From positions 1-36,726 of the forward strand of contig JAEZKL010000055.1 in assembly GCA_023415475.1 (NCBI GenBank): 36,726 nt of DNA. The letters run 5' to 3'. Made by a program: the position numbers and the translations under genes. Every line of letters starts with the position of its first letter. Positions within the stretch are counted from its first letter, which is position 1. This document shows positions 24,774 to 34,339 of the stretch, piece after piece. The notes under the pieces are model-generated. The model was not told the DNA's origin. It saw only the letters and a list, made by a program, of their open reading frames with translations, and did no database searches. This stretch comes from Bacillota bacterium. Lineage in GTDB: Bacteria > Bacillota > Clostridia > Lachnospirales > Lachnospiraceae.

Positions 24774-25865
24774 ATGAGCAAAAAGAAAGAACCATTAAAA
24801 TTAAAAGGAGAAAGGGTCTGGAGGACTTATATAGGAGGACGGGAGATCGACCGTCTTCACGGAGAGAAAGAGCTAAAAGATACTCATTATCCGGAAGAGT
24901 GGATGTATTCCGTAACACAGGCAGCTAACTCAGGCAGGGAATCAGTAGTAGAAGGCTTATGTAAAATTGACGACGGGACCAATGTTTCTTTAAAAGAACT
25001 GATAGAAGAATATCCGGAAGAAATATTAGGAAAAGTCCATGTCAATACCTTTGGAAGCACCCCGGGAGTGCTGATTAAGATAATTGACAGCAAGGAAAGA
25101 CTTACCATACAGGTCCATCCTGACAAGTCAGGGGCGATGAGACTGTTCGGTAGCTCTTTCGGTAAGACGGAATGCTGGCATATCCTAGGCTTAAGGGGCG
25201 ATTCGCCGGAATCTCCCTGCATCTATCTTGGCTTTAAAAAAGGGATAACCAAAGAACATTGGATGGATTGTTTTGAAAAGCAGGACTACGAAAAAATGTT
25301 GAACCTGCTAAACCGTATTGAAGTAAAAACAGGGGAAACTTATCTGGTGAAAGGAGGGGTTCCCCACGCCATCGGTGCGGGATGCCTGATTATGGAGATC
25401 CAGGAACCGACGGATTATACGGTCAGAGTTGAAAAGGTGACTCCCTCAGGTTATGTTATTGATGATAGGATGTGTCATCAGGGCCTGGGATTTGAAAAAA
25501 TGTTTGAGTGTTTTCATTACATAGGCAGTACGGCTACAGAAATCAAAGAACAATACCGTATCGGTCCCCTGGAACTGGAATGGGAGCACGGCAGGAAATC
25601 ACAGCTTATAGGGTATAAGGATACTAACTGTTTTCAGATACAAAAGCTGGAAGTTGAGGACTTCTGCAGCCTGAGGGGGGAAGGAGTATTTTACTGCCTT
25701 TATATTCTATCTGGAGAAGGAGTACTAAACACGGCTTCAGAAACCTATGATATTGCAAAAAATGGGCAGTTTTTTATTCCAGCGGACAGTGGTGAGTATT
25801 GCATAAGAAATGCGGGAAAAGAAGCACTTGTGATGTTGAAAATGTATGGACCACAATGTGATTAA
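24774..25865 (+). CDS. manA: Mannose-6-phosphate isomerase, class I
   Basis: ManA interconverts mannose-6-phosphate and fructose-6-phosphate, feeding mannose into glycolysis. The 363-residue cupin-fold enzyme shows LTIQVHPDKSGA and FGKTECWHILG (zinc-binding region), then GGVPHAIGAGCLIMEIQEPTDYT, the signature with His and Glu metal ligands. The N-terminal motif is a little atypical (RVWRTYIGGREIDRL in place of the common 'WGG..L' opening), but the catalytic set is present. An AGAGGAGAAG site precedes ATG. It is the first gene of the mannoside locus and provides the final step for the mannose released by the GH38 enzyme. Confidence 0.88.
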   Translation: MSKKKEPLKLKGERVWRTYIGGREIDRLHGEKELKDTHYPEEWMYSVTQAANSGRESVVEGLCKIDDGTNVSLKELIEEYPEEILGKVHVNTFGSTPGVLIKIIDSKERLTIQVHPDKSGAMRLFGSSFGKTECWHILGLRGDSPESPCIYLGFKKGITKEHWMDCFEKQDYEKMLNLLNRIEVKTGETYLVKGGVPHAIGAGCLIMEIQEPTDYTVRVEKVTPSGYVIDDRMCHQGLGFEKMFECFHYIGSTATEIKEQYRIGPLELEWEHGRKSQLIGYKDTNCFQIQKLEVEDFCSLRGEGVFYCLYILSGEGVLNTASETYDIAKNGQFFIPADSGEYCIRNAGKEALVMLKMYGPQCD

Positions 25866-25928
25866 ACTAATAAATATATAAAAATCCCTAATATTACCTC
25901 TGAAAATATGATTTGTATAGTAAAAGTG

Positions 25929-25958
25929 TTGAATACGAAGAGAAAACGTGGATATGAT
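25929..25958 (+). promoter_or_regulatory. Candidate promoter before the sugar permeases
   Basis: TTGAAT (25929-25934), 18 bases, TATGAT (25953-25958), in the 164-bp gap between manA and the first permease gene. It suggests the transporter genes can be expressed apart from manA. This is probably where the response regulator acts, which is inference. Confidence 0.5.
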
Positions 25959-26029
25959 ACGTTGAAACCAAGCGGAGATTACTCTAAGATAGATTTAGAT
26001 AATAAATCTGGAAAGGAGAAATCAATCAT

Positions 26030-26917
26030 ATGAAAAAAAGAAAACAAAACAGAGCCGACATCGTAGGATATACATTAATTTTACCCTGGATTATTGGGCT
26101 CTTATGTTTTCAGATGTGGCCGATTATTCATAGTTTGTTTTTGTCATTTACAAATTATAATCTACTGAATACGCCTTCCTTTATTGCACTGGATAATTAT
26201 ACAAAAATGTTTCAGGATGAAACCTTCTATCAGGCAGTTAAGGTCACCTTTAAATATGTATTTATTGCAGTACCTTCAAAAATCATTTTTGCTTTATTCA
26301 TTGCGTTAATCCTTAACTTAAAGATCAAAGGAATCGGTATTTTTAGGACAGTATACTATATCCCTTCTATCTTAGGTTCCAGCATAGCAGTGGCAATCCT
26401 GTGGAAGGCCCTCTTTGTAAAAGATGGGGTCATCAACGCCTTATTAGCCCAGGTAGGCATAAATGGAGTCTCCTGGCTTGGCAATCCGAAATATACCCTG
26501 TTTACGATCTCACTTATGACCGTATGGCAGTTTGGCTCATCCATGGTGGTATTTTTAGCGGGATTAAAGCAGATCCCAACTTCCCATTATGAGGCGGCCA
26601 GTGTGGACGGAGCCGGCAGGGTGGCTAAGTTTATACATATTACACTTCCCGGGATCATGCCTATGATGTCATTTAATGTACTGATGCAGACAATTAATGC
26701 ATTCCAGATGTTTGCGGCTCCCTATACGATTTTCAACGGCAGGGGCGGCCCGTTAAATTCCACAATGCTTTATGTAATCTATCTATATCAGCATGCCTTT
26801 AAATATTTCAATGTGGGATATGCTTCGGCGTTATCCTGGGCACTCCTGATCATGATTGCCGTCACCGCTTTGGTACTGCATTTATTGGAAAAGAAGTTTT
26901 TGAATTACGATGACTAG
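26030..26917 (+). CDS. Carbohydrate ABC transporter permease, MalF/LacF type
   Basis: This 295-residue inner membrane subunit of a CUT1-family sugar importer has six predicted helices, from IVGYTLILPWIIGLLCFQMWPI to ALLIMIAVTALVLHLL. The cytoplasmic EAA loop reads HYEAASVDGAGRVAKFIHITLPGI, the site where the ATPase docks. The early loop FLSFTNYNLLNTPSFIALDNY is typical of MalF-like permeases. AAAGGAG precedes ATG. The gene ends eight bases after a possible start of the next permease, so the two are co-translated or nearly so. The substrate is inferred from neighbours to be a mannose oligosaccharide. Confidence 0.94.
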   Translation: MKKRKQNRADIVGYTLILPWIIGLLCFQMWPIIHSLFLSFTNYNLLNTPSFIALDNYTKMFQDETFYQAVKVTFKYVFIAVPSKIIFALFIALILNLKIKGIGIFRTVYYIPSILGSSIAVAILWKALFVKDGVINALLAQVGINGVSWLGNPKYTLFTISLMTVWQFGSSMVVFLAGLKQIPTSHYEAASVDGAGRVAKFIHITLPGIMPMMSFNVLMQTINAFQMFAAPYTIFNGRGGPLNSTMLYVIYLYQHAFKYFNVGYASALSWALLIMIAVTALVLHLLEKKFLNYDD

Positions 26918-26936
26918 GAAAGAGGGGACGGATACC

Positions 26937-27788
26937 GTGAAAATAAATAAACATTTTAGTCAAGTGTTAGTCTATGTTTTTATCAGCCTGCTGGGTCTTA
27001 TCATGCTCTATCCTCTTATATGGCTGTTTTTCGCAGCGCTGAAGCCATCGGCAGAAGTGCTCTCAAGTGCCAACCTGCTTCCAAGCGAATTCCGGTTCGG
27101 TAATTTTGCGGCCGGCTGGAGGCTGGTAAGACCTTTTACCTTTGATAAATTCTTTATCAATACCTTTATATTAGTGTTCGGTTGTGTTTTTTGCAGTCTT
27201 ACGATCAGCCTTTTTGTGGGCTATGCCTTTGCAAGAATAAACTTCCGGTTTAAGGCTTTCTGGTATAGTATTTTATTTCTGACCATAATGCTGCCTTCCA
27301 CGGCGACCCTGGTATCCAAATATGTAGTATTTAGTGGAATAGGCTGGATAAATACCTATTTGCCCTTTATCGTACCTGCCATACTTGGGGTAGGCAATGG
27401 CGGCGGATTTTTTATATACCTGGTTTCTCAGTTTGTACGGGGAATTCCCCAGGAACTGGATGAGGCTGCTAAAATTGACGGCTGCTCCACACTCAGTATT
27501 ATTTTAGGGATCATTATGCCGCTATGTAAACCAGCTTTATTTTCTGTAGCCATCTTCGCATTTATGTGGAACTGGGATGATTTCCAGAATCAGCTTATAT
27601 ATCTGACGAAAGTAGAATTATATACGGTGGCTTTAGCTATGAGGACTACCATTGATGCCACAGGGGCAGACAATTGGGGTGCGGTAATGTCTATGGCTTT
27701 GTGTTCAGTCATACCGGCAATTATTATATTTTTCTGTCTGCAGAAATACTTTGTAGACGGGGTCAGTACTTCAGGCCTGAAAGGTTAA
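26937..27788 (+). CDS. Carbohydrate ABC transporter permease, MalG type
   Basis: This second CUT1 permease pairs with the preceding one. It has six predicted helices, beginning LVYVFISLLGLIMLYPLIWLFF. The EAA motif reads GIPQELDEAAKIDGCSTLSI, ending at the conserved LGIIMPLCKPAL. The C-terminus VDGVSTSGLKG is the family's usual ending. GTG 26937 is preferred because AGAGGGG sits nine bases upstream. An ATG at 26910 would extend it by nine residues and overlap the previous gene, but has a poor ribosome binding site; either is possible. No ATP-binding subunit is encoded nearby, so a shared MsmK/UgpC-type ATPase from elsewhere is probably used. Confidence 0.93.
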   Translation: MKINKHFSQVLVYVFISLLGLIMLYPLIWLFFAALKPSAEVLSSANLLPSEFRFGNFAAGWRLVRPFTFDKFFINTFILVFGCVFCSLTISLFVGYAFARINFRFKAFWYSILFLTIMLPSTATLVSKYVVFSGIGWINTYLPFIVPAILGVGNGGGFFIYLVSQFVRGIPQELDEAAKIDGCSTLSIILGIIMPLCKPALFSVAIFAFMWNWDDFQNQLIYLTKVELYTVALAMRTTIDATGADNWGAVMSMALCSVIPAIIIFFCLQKYFVDGVSTSGLKG

Positions 27789-27850
27789 TTAATTTTTACG
27801 GAGAGTCCAATCAGAGATGGAAGATCCGAGAAGGAGGAAAAGAGGTATTT

Positions 27851-30800
27851 ATGTTAAAAATTGAAAAGAAGATCAAAGCAGAGTTAGTACGTCTTGAAAA
27901 ACAACTGTATTACCTGGCGAAGCCAGTTGAAGGATGGTCTGCAAAAAAATGCTGTTATAAAGCACCCGGTACCTATGAAAAATGGGAGGAAAAAGAGTTT
28001 TTTCCTGAAGAAGGGGAGCATTTTGGAAAACCCGGAGAGACAGTATTCTTAAAAAACAAAATTCTTCTGGATGAGAGTTATTGCGGGAAGGCAGCGGTAT
28101 TGCTCCTCAAGATAGGAGGAGAAGCCTGCGTCTTGGTAAATGGGAAGCATTATAATGGTCTGGATTATAACCGCAATATGATACTGCTGACAAAATGTGC
28201 CAAAGGAAATGAAGAATATGAGATTGAGATTGAAGCCTATTGCAAGGACCTGATTATGGACAGCGGCAATGTATTTAAGACCGGTCTTAATATTACCCAG
28301 TCCCAGCTTGCTACCATCCGCCAGGCGGTTTGGGATTACTACTTTGATGTGAAAACCGGCTTTGATTTTATTAGTGAATGTAGGGAAGAGTATACAAAGC
28401 AAAGGGTAATGCATTTAATTTATGACTCCCTTCTGAAACTGGATTACTCAGGGGAGGAATTATCTGACGAAAGCCTGGTGACAGCCCTGGAGGTTTACAG
28501 AAAAGAGATCGGACGGTATAAAGATTTAAAACTTCCGTTGAAAATGTATTTTGCAGGACATTCCCATATTGATATAGCCTGGCATTGGCCCTTAAAAGAA
28601 ACCGTAAGAAAAACCAGCCGGACCTTCTCCAGTATGCTAAGGCTCATGGAACAATATAAGGATTTTAAGTTCTCCCAAAGTATGCCGGTTCTCTATGAAA
28701 TGGCAAAAGAACACTATCCGGAAGTTTATGAACAGATAAAAGCAAGAATTAAGGAAGGCAGATGGGAGACTCTGGGCAGCATGTATCTGGAACCGGATTG
28801 TAACCTGATAAGCGGAGAATCTTTTGTAAGGCAGATATTGTATGGAAAGAAATTTTATAACAGTGAATTTGGCTCCGATTCCAATATCTGTTTTCTTCCG
28901 GATGTATTCGGCTATTCCTCTGCCATGCCCCAGATATTAAAAAAGGCGGGAACGGATTACTTTTTTACTACCAAGCTTACATGGAATGAAACCAACGAAT
29001 TCCCTTACAGTGTATTTCGGTGGAGAGGCCTTGACGGAACAGAAATTCTTTCGGGCATGATGTCTATGTGTACCCAGAACGGTCTGGGACTTTACAACGG
29101 TGACTTATCAGCCCACGGCGTAAACCTTTCCCTAGATCATTTTAAAAATAAGGGGAATGGGGACCCCCTGCTTTATCTCTATGGTCATGGGGACGGAGGC
29201 GGCGGTGTAACAAAAGAGATGCTTGAGACATTAATAAGTCTGGACAAGGTTCCTTTTACTCCTAAAGTAGAAATCAGCACGGTCGCAAAATATTTTGAGG
29301 ATCTGGATAAGGATAAGGAATACCCCGTATGGTCCGGGGAGCTGTATTTCGAGAAGCATAGAGGTACTTATACAACTGCTGCAAAGAACAAAAAGAACAA
29401 TCGGAAAAGTGAATTTCTATTCCGGGATGCAGAGATTTTTTCTATCTTCCAGTATATAAACAGCGGAGTATATCAGGGAGAAGATTTAGAATACGGATGG
29501 AAGAAAATACTCTTAAACCAATTCCATGATATCCTGCCCGGAACCTGTATTAAGGAAGTCTATGAGGAATGTGACCGCCAGTATGAAGAAATCAGCAGCA
29601 TCGGTGAAAGCAGTATCGAATTAAATACCGGAAGTTTGGTCTCAAAGGATGAAGCGTGTATTACTGTCTTTAACACCCTCTCCTGGTCCAGGACTCAGAT
29701 AGCAGTTATTAATGGCAGGGGCAGGAAAGCAGTGAAGGATGGAGAAGGCAGATATCCCAAACAGGTTCTTAATGAGGACGGAACCATAGAATTCCTGGCG
29801 GAAGCAGTTCCGGCTATGGGGTATAAGGTATATTATCTGGATGAGGAGCAACGGGAGACAGAAGCGGTCTTCTTATCCGACGGCAGCCAAGAGGATAATA
29901 TAAAGCTTACCAATGACTGGTTTGATATAACAGTAAATCGGGACGGGGAATTCACTTCCCTTTATGATAAAAAAGCCGGAAGGGAAGTACTGAAAACCGG
30001 CAGAAAAGGCAATCTTTTAAAGCTTTTGGAGGATATACCCGTAGAATGGGGGGCAGCATGGGAAACAACCACCAAGAGAGAGGATAAGCCGCCTATGGAA
30101 GCGGTTACGAAATCCCTTACTATAAAAGAAAGCAATTGCCTTTATACGGTGGTACAGATGGAAAAGCAGATCCATAATTCCGTAATTCAGCAGGATATAA
30201 TTTTATACCGCCACAGCCCGGTCATACAGTTTAAGACAAAAGTGGACTGGCAGGAGCATCAGAAGATGCTGAGGGTTGAATTCCCGGCTGAGATCAATTC
30301 CCTGACGGCTCGGTATGACGTGGCCTTCGGCAACTGTGAACACCCCAATCATGCTACTACCAGTTATGACGAAGCTAAGTTTGAAGTCTGCGGGCATAAG
30401 TGGGGGGATGTTTCGGAGGGCGGCTATGGTGTTTCTCTCTTAAATGATTGCAAATACGGTTATACCATACGGAATTCCAATATGGAACTGAGCCTGTTAA
30501 AAAGCGCGGATTTTCCGTCAGAGAGCTGTGACAGGGGAGTACATACCTTCTCCTACTGGCTTTATCCTCATACTGGTTCAATTAAAGAAGGCAGGGTTGC
30601 CCAGACCGGATATGAAGTGAATATTCCCTTTACCATAAGGGAAGGGAAGGCACCTCAGGACTGGAAAAGTTTTATCCAGACAGACTGCGATAATGTAATC
30701 ATTGATACAGTTAAGAAAGCGGAGATGGATAACAGTATCATTGTAAGAATTTTTGAGACCTATAATACAGCAAGTGACGTAACTGTCAGGTTTTCTTTTC

Positions 30801-30928
30801 CGGTAAGGGCTTGCAGGGAGACAGATATGCTAGAAAGAGATATTGAAGAAGTGCCGCTTACGGAGGGTGCGATCCGATTCAGGATTAATCCTTTTGAAAT
30901 AAAAACCTTTAAACTTATCTGTTCCTGA
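27851..30928 (+). CDS. Alpha-mannosidase, glycoside hydrolase family 38
   Basis: This 1025-residue GH38 enzyme hydrolyses alpha-linked mannose with retention. It has an N-terminal beta-rich domain (~1-230). The catalytic domain follows, with the zinc-binding H239-x-D241-x-x-W in GHSHIDIAWHW, the likely nucleophile D351 in CFLPDVFGYS and a metal-site His446 in YGHGDGGGG. The helical middle domain is around 510-600 (FEKHRGTYTTAAKNKKNNR), and a long C-terminal beta domain closes it. No signal peptide is seen, so it works in the cytoplasm on imported oligosaccharides. ATG 27851 follows AAGGAGG. It resembles the MAN2C1-like bacterial subgroup. Its linkage preference cannot be told from sequence. 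Confidence 0.93.
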   Translation: MLKIEKKIKAELVRLEKQLYYLAKPVEGWSAKKCCYKAPGTYEKWEEKEFFPEEGEHFGKPGETVFLKNKILLDESYCGKAAVLLLKIGGEACVLVNGKHYNGLDYNRNMILLTKCAKGNEEYEIEIEAYCKDLIMDSGNVFKTGLNITQSQLATIRQAVWDYYFDVKTGFDFISECREEYTKQRVMHLIYDSLLKLDYSGEELSDESLVTALEVYRKEIGRYKDLKLPLKMYFAGHSHIDIAWHWPLKETVRKTSRTFSSMLRLMEQYKDFKFSQSMPVLYEMAKEHYPEVYEQIKARIKEGRWETLGSMYLEPDCNLISGESFVRQILYGKKFYNSEFGSDSNICFLPDVFGYSSAMPQILKKAGTDYFFTTKLTWNETNEFPYSVFRWRGLDGTEILSGMMSMCTQNGLGLYNGDLSAHGVNLSLDHFKNKGNGDPLLYLYGHGDGGGGVTKEMLETLISLDKVPFTPKVEISTVAKYFEDLDKDKEYPVWSGELYFEKHRGTYTTAAKNKKNNRKSEFLFRDAEIFSIFQYINSGVYQGEDLEYGWKKILLNQFHDILPGTCIKEVYEECDRQYEEISSIGESSIELNTGSLVSKDEACITVFNTLSWSRTQIAVINGRGRKAVKDGEGRYPKQVLNEDGTIEFLAEAVPAMGYKVYYLDEEQRETEAVFLSDGSQEDNIKLTNDWFDITVNRDGEFTSLYDKKAGREVLKTGRKGNLLKLLEDIPVEWGAAWETTTKREDKPPMEAVTKSLTIKESNCLYTVVQMEKQIHNSVIQQDIILYRHSPVIQFKTKVDWQEHQKMLRVEFPAEINSLTARYDVAFGNCEHPNHATTSYDEAKFEVCGHKWGDVSEGGYGVSLLNDCKYGYTIRNSNMELSLLKSADFPSESCDRGVHTFSYWLYPHTGSIKEGRVAQTGYEVNIPFTIREGKAPQDWKSFIQTDCDNVIIDTVKKAEMDNSIIVRIFETYNTASDVTVRFSFPVRACRETDMLERDIEEVPLTEGAIRFRINPFEIKTFKLICS

Positions 30929-31002
30929 TACTTAAAAAAGTTAATATCGTTTCGATCAGGCGAAGTCTTTCGATACGGTAAAATAAAAAAGGAGGTAGCA
31001 AA

Positions 31003-32358
31003 ATGAAAAAAATGTGGAAAATCTGGTCCTTGGCTGCAGTATTTATGACAGCGGTATTCTTAACGGCCTGCGGTTTGGGGGGCAAGACAGTGGAGAATGA
31101 ACAAACGAATGCACAGACGGAGGAGACGGAAAAAGGCACTGCGGCTTCGGATAACGCTTCCGACGGCGAGCAGATCGAGCTTCGGATTTCGTGGTGGGGC
31201 AGTGATGCCAGGCATGAAGCAACTTTAAAAGCGCTGGATTTATTTATGGAAAAGCATCCGGATATTAAGGTTACGGCCGAATACCAAGGCTTTGACGGAT
31301 ATCATGATAAGCTTATGACCCAGATTTCTTCCGGTACGGAGCCTGATGTATATCAGCTGGATAATAATGTTTATTTTGCAAGTCTGGCGGCTAATAACAT
31401 GCTTGGGGATCTGACACCCTATATCGGTAATGAGATAAAACTAGATGATTATCCGGAAAACGCATTGACCTGGGCACAGTATAAAGGGGTTCAGTATGGC
31501 GTTCCCAGCGGTCTGAACGGTCCGCTTTTTATCTGGAATAAGAAGATTTTTGATGAAGCAGGCGTTGAATATCCTTCCAATGACTGGACATGGGATGATT
31601 TTGAAAAGGCGGCCCAGACCATCTATGACAAGACCGGAAAATATGGAATGAAAGAACCAACATACTTTATGACAGAGGCTTTAGTCCGTCAAGCCGACCA
31701 GTGGTTTGCCACCGAAGATGGAGAACTCTTGGACTTTAGTGATGCTTTATCAGCCGTATATGCAAAATATAACACCTGGAGGGAAAACAGTATTCTTCCG
31801 CCTTTAGATTTAACGGTAGGGCAGGAATCACAGCAGGATAACCTTTTCATAAGCGGAGATGCGGCCTGTCAAGTAAATCACATAGCTACCATGCCTCAGG
31901 ATCATGCAGCGATGGCGGAGGAGGTCGATCTGGGAATCTCCCTGATGCCCGGAACCAAAGAAAAAGGCGGGGTATATATGCTGGCATCTATGCCGTGGAC
32001 CATGGCCAAAATTACCGAACACTCCAAAGAAGCCGCCATATTGATTGATTTCCTGATCAATGATAAGGAAGCAGCTGAAATTCTCATGACAGTCCGTGGT
32101 GTTCCTGCACCGGAATCCGTACGTGAGGTCATAACTCCACTTCTGGAAGGGGATGCACAGCTGGTTGTGGAAGGTGTAAATTTGCTGGTGGAGAATACCA
32201 AGAGAATTGATTACGAATGGCTGGTTCCCGGAAGTGCTGTTATAGAAACCACCCTGATGGATGAACAGTATGCAACCGGTTACGGACAGAAAACTCCGGA
32301 AGAAGCCGCAGACAAAGCCTATAAGATAATCCTTGAATCTATCGAAACATCGAAATAA
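31003..32358 (+). CDS. Sugar ABC transporter substrate-binding lipoprotein
   Basis: This 451-residue extracytoplasmic binding protein belongs to the CUT1 family (SBP bacterial type 1 fold). Its signal peptide ends in a lipobox, FLTAC, with Cys23 as the lipid anchor. A Glu/Thr-rich linker follows, then ELRISWWGSDARHEAT, FMEKHPDIKVTAEYQGFDGY and SSGTEPDVYQLDNN, which are typical of the family. Aromatic residues such as WGSDARH and NDWTWDDF could stack on sugar rings. AAGGAGG precedes ATG. It lies after the mannosidase rather than before the permeases, a less common order. It should capture the mannoside outside the membrane and hand it to the permease pair. Confidence 0.93.
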   Translation: MKKMWKIWSLAAVFMTAVFLTACGLGGKTVENEQTNAQTEETEKGTAASDNASDGEQIELRISWWGSDARHEATLKALDLFMEKHPDIKVTAEYQGFDGYHDKLMTQISSGTEPDVYQLDNNVYFASLAANNMLGDLTPYIGNEIKLDDYPENALTWAQYKGVQYGVPSGLNGPLFIWNKKIFDEAGVEYPSNDWTWDDFEKAAQTIYDKTGKYGMKEPTYFMTEALVRQADQWFATEDGELLDFSDALSAVYAKYNTWRENSILPPLDLTVGQESQQDNLFISGDAACQVNHIATMPQDHAAMAEEVDLGISLMPGTKEKGGVYMLASMPWTMAKITEHSKEAAILIDFLINDKEAAEILMTVRGVPAPESVREVITPLLEGDAQLVVEGVNLLVENTKRIDYEWLVPGSAVIETTLMDEQYATGYGQKTPEEAADKAYKIILESIETSK

Positions 32359-32402
32359 AAATAATTATGGGATAAAAACAAGAAATATGTTATAATTGAC
32401 AC

Positions 32403-32500
32403 GAGGGGCTGTTGCAAAATTCAAGGCTGTATTACTGCGGGAGAAATATAATAAATTCTATGCGCAAGTCTGACAGCCTGAAATTTTGCATAAGCCTCTT
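32403..32500. repeat. Long imperfect inverted repeat between binding protein and kinase genes
   Basis: GAGGGGCTGTTGCAAAATT-CAAGGCTGT on the left faces ACAGCCTGAAATTTTGCATAAGCCTC on the right, with further similarity inside, giving arms of ~28-38 bases. The ends GAGGxGCTGTTGCAAAA look like IS or MITE terminal repeats. It may also end transcription of the transporter genes before the kinase gene. Confidence 0.6.
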
Positions 32501-32535
32501 ATTGTTGTTATAAGGATGGGGTGGCAAAGGCGGTG

Positions 32536-34311
32536 ATGAGAGGAACTATGAAAAAACGAACTTGGAAGATTTCAATTATTAAACTGTTAATATTGAGTAA
32601 TAGTTTTATCATGGCAGTCTTTTTTTTCACCAGTTCCTATTTCAGCCAAAAAAGCTATAAAGAAGTCTTTGAAGAGGAATTCAAGGTAAAGCAGTTCCAG
32701 ATGTTAGTTTATATCAGCGATACTCTGGAACAGTCCATGAAGTCCATTGAACTGCTGGCCCGTTCTACCGCCAATAACTACGGAATCATAAATAATATCA
32801 TAAATTACCGGAAAAACCAGAATTCCTATGAACAGCTGGTTTTTCAGAAAAACATGAATAAAAACCTGTCTTCGGTAGCTTATTCCCTGAAGGATATTGT
32901 TTCGGTCAATATTTTAATGGATGAGAACGCCTTAAGGACGACTCAGACCAATGGGGTATATGATTATGACAGTTACGCCAGTGATGACTATTCCGGCTTG
33001 ATCCGTGAAATGTCATTAGGTTGGATTTCGACCAGAAAGAATAATCTTTGTGTCCGGTCCAACAGCTCTTACATAGTCTCTTACGTTTTACGTATCTATT
33101 CCGGCTTATACTATGGAGACGGAATCGGACACCTTGTAATAAATCTGGATGAAAAAATGTTTTACGAGCAGATAAAGAATTATCATCAGGAGACAGTATC
33201 CGCCATTCTCTTCGTGGGAGAAGACGGCGTGATTATCAGCAGTACGGACAGAGAAGTGCATGGGAAAAAACTGGCCGACACAAAATATTCTGACTATCAG
33301 GAAATAAGCACCCAGGGTGACCAGGTAACGGTCAGTATGCAAAATAAGATAATCAGTAAAAAGCAGCTAGGCAATCGGAATTCCTATGTACTGGCTATTT
33401 CTGATTATGACAAAGTGACTGAACCGATCAGACGGATACAAGAGCTGGTACTGCTGTTTTCACTGGCCTTATTAGCAGTATTCGGATTTGCCAGCGGAGT
33501 AATTGCCTATCGAGTTTCAAAACCGATTTTAAAGTTATCCAATGAGGTTGCAAAATTTGACAGCAATAATTTTAACCAACTTATCGATGTCTCTACTAAT
33601 ATCTCTGAAATAGATATTTTATGCAATCGGTTTAATGAAATGACAGTGCAGATCGAAAATCTGATCAAAAGTCTGATAAAGCAGGAAAAATTAAAGCAGA
33701 AAAAAGAGTTCGAGATACTGCAGGCCCAGATTAATCCCCATTTTCTGTATAATACCTTGGAATCTATTAATTGGATGGCCCTTAGTATGAATCAGAAGGA
33801 AATAAGCAATATGGTAATCCAGCTTGGTAATTTTTTAAGACTTAGCCTGAACAAAGGAAAAAATATATATTATGTACGGGATGAAATCAATCATTTAAAA
33901 TGCTATATGGAAATCCAGAATGTACGGAGCAAGGGCAAGATCCTGTTTTCAGCGGATGTTGAAGACGAAATCCTTGATTACCGGATGATTAAGCTTCTGT
34001 TACAGCCTTTGGTGGAAAATTCAATTATCCATGGAATGGACTTTAGAGGAGGAATGGGGCGGATATGTTTAAAGGCTTACAGGGCTGAGGATTATATGTA
34101 TTTTATTATAACGGATGATGGCTGTGGGATGTCTCCGGAACTGATAGGCAGTATTTATGATATGACATCAGATATTGGACATGGCCTGAAAAATGTCATG
34201 AAAAGAATCAATCTTTATTACGGTGAAGATTGCGGGCTTACGATTAATTCAAGATTGCAGGTTGGGACGACGATTGAAATCAAGATCAGGACAGTGATTC
34301 CCAATCAATAG
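32536..34311 (+). CDS. YesM-type membrane sensor histidine kinase
   Basis: This 591-residue sensor kinase has a first membrane helix near residues 12-33 (LLILSNSFIMAVFFFTSSYF). An extracellular sensing domain of about 260 residues follows, probably dCache-like. The second helix is near 303-325, then a HAMP domain (YRVSKPILKLSNEVAKF), a His_kinase domain with phospho-accepting His402 in QINPHFLYNTLE, and a GHKL ATPase with PLVENSIIHG and DDGCGMS. It phosphorylates the response regulator encoded 28 bases later. The start is uncertain: GTG 32521, ATG 32536 and ATG 32548 are all possible. Its likely signal is an extracellular mannoside or its binding protein. Confidence 0.92.
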   Translation: MRGTMKKRTWKISIIKLLILSNSFIMAVFFFTSSYFSQKSYKEVFEEEFKVKQFQMLVYISDTLEQSMKSIELLARSTANNYGIINNIINYRKNQNSYEQLVFQKNMNKNLSSVAYSLKDIVSVNILMDENALRTTQTNGVYDYDSYASDDYSGLIREMSLGWISTRKNNLCVRSNSSYIVSYVLRIYSGLYYGDGIGHLVINLDEKMFYEQIKNYHQETVSAILFVGEDGVIISSTDREVHGKKLADTKYSDYQEISTQGDQVTVSMQNKIISKKQLGNRNSYVLAISDYDKVTEPIRRIQELVLLFSLALLAVFGFASGVIAYRVSKPILKLSNEVAKFDSNNFNQLIDVSTNISEIDILCNRFNEMTVQIENLIKSLIKQEKLKQKKEFEILQAQINPHFLYNTLESINWMALSMNQKEISNMVIQLGNFLRLSLNKGKNIYYVRDEINHLKCYMEIQNVRSKGKILFSADVEDEILDYRMIKLLLQPLVENSIIHGMDFRGGMGRICLKAYRAEDYMYFIITDDGCGMSPELIGSIYDMTSDIGHGLKNVMKRINLYYGEDCGLTINSRLQVGTTIEIKIRTVIPNQ

Positions 34312-34339
34312 TCATATAAGTTTAGGGAGGTTGCTTAAG

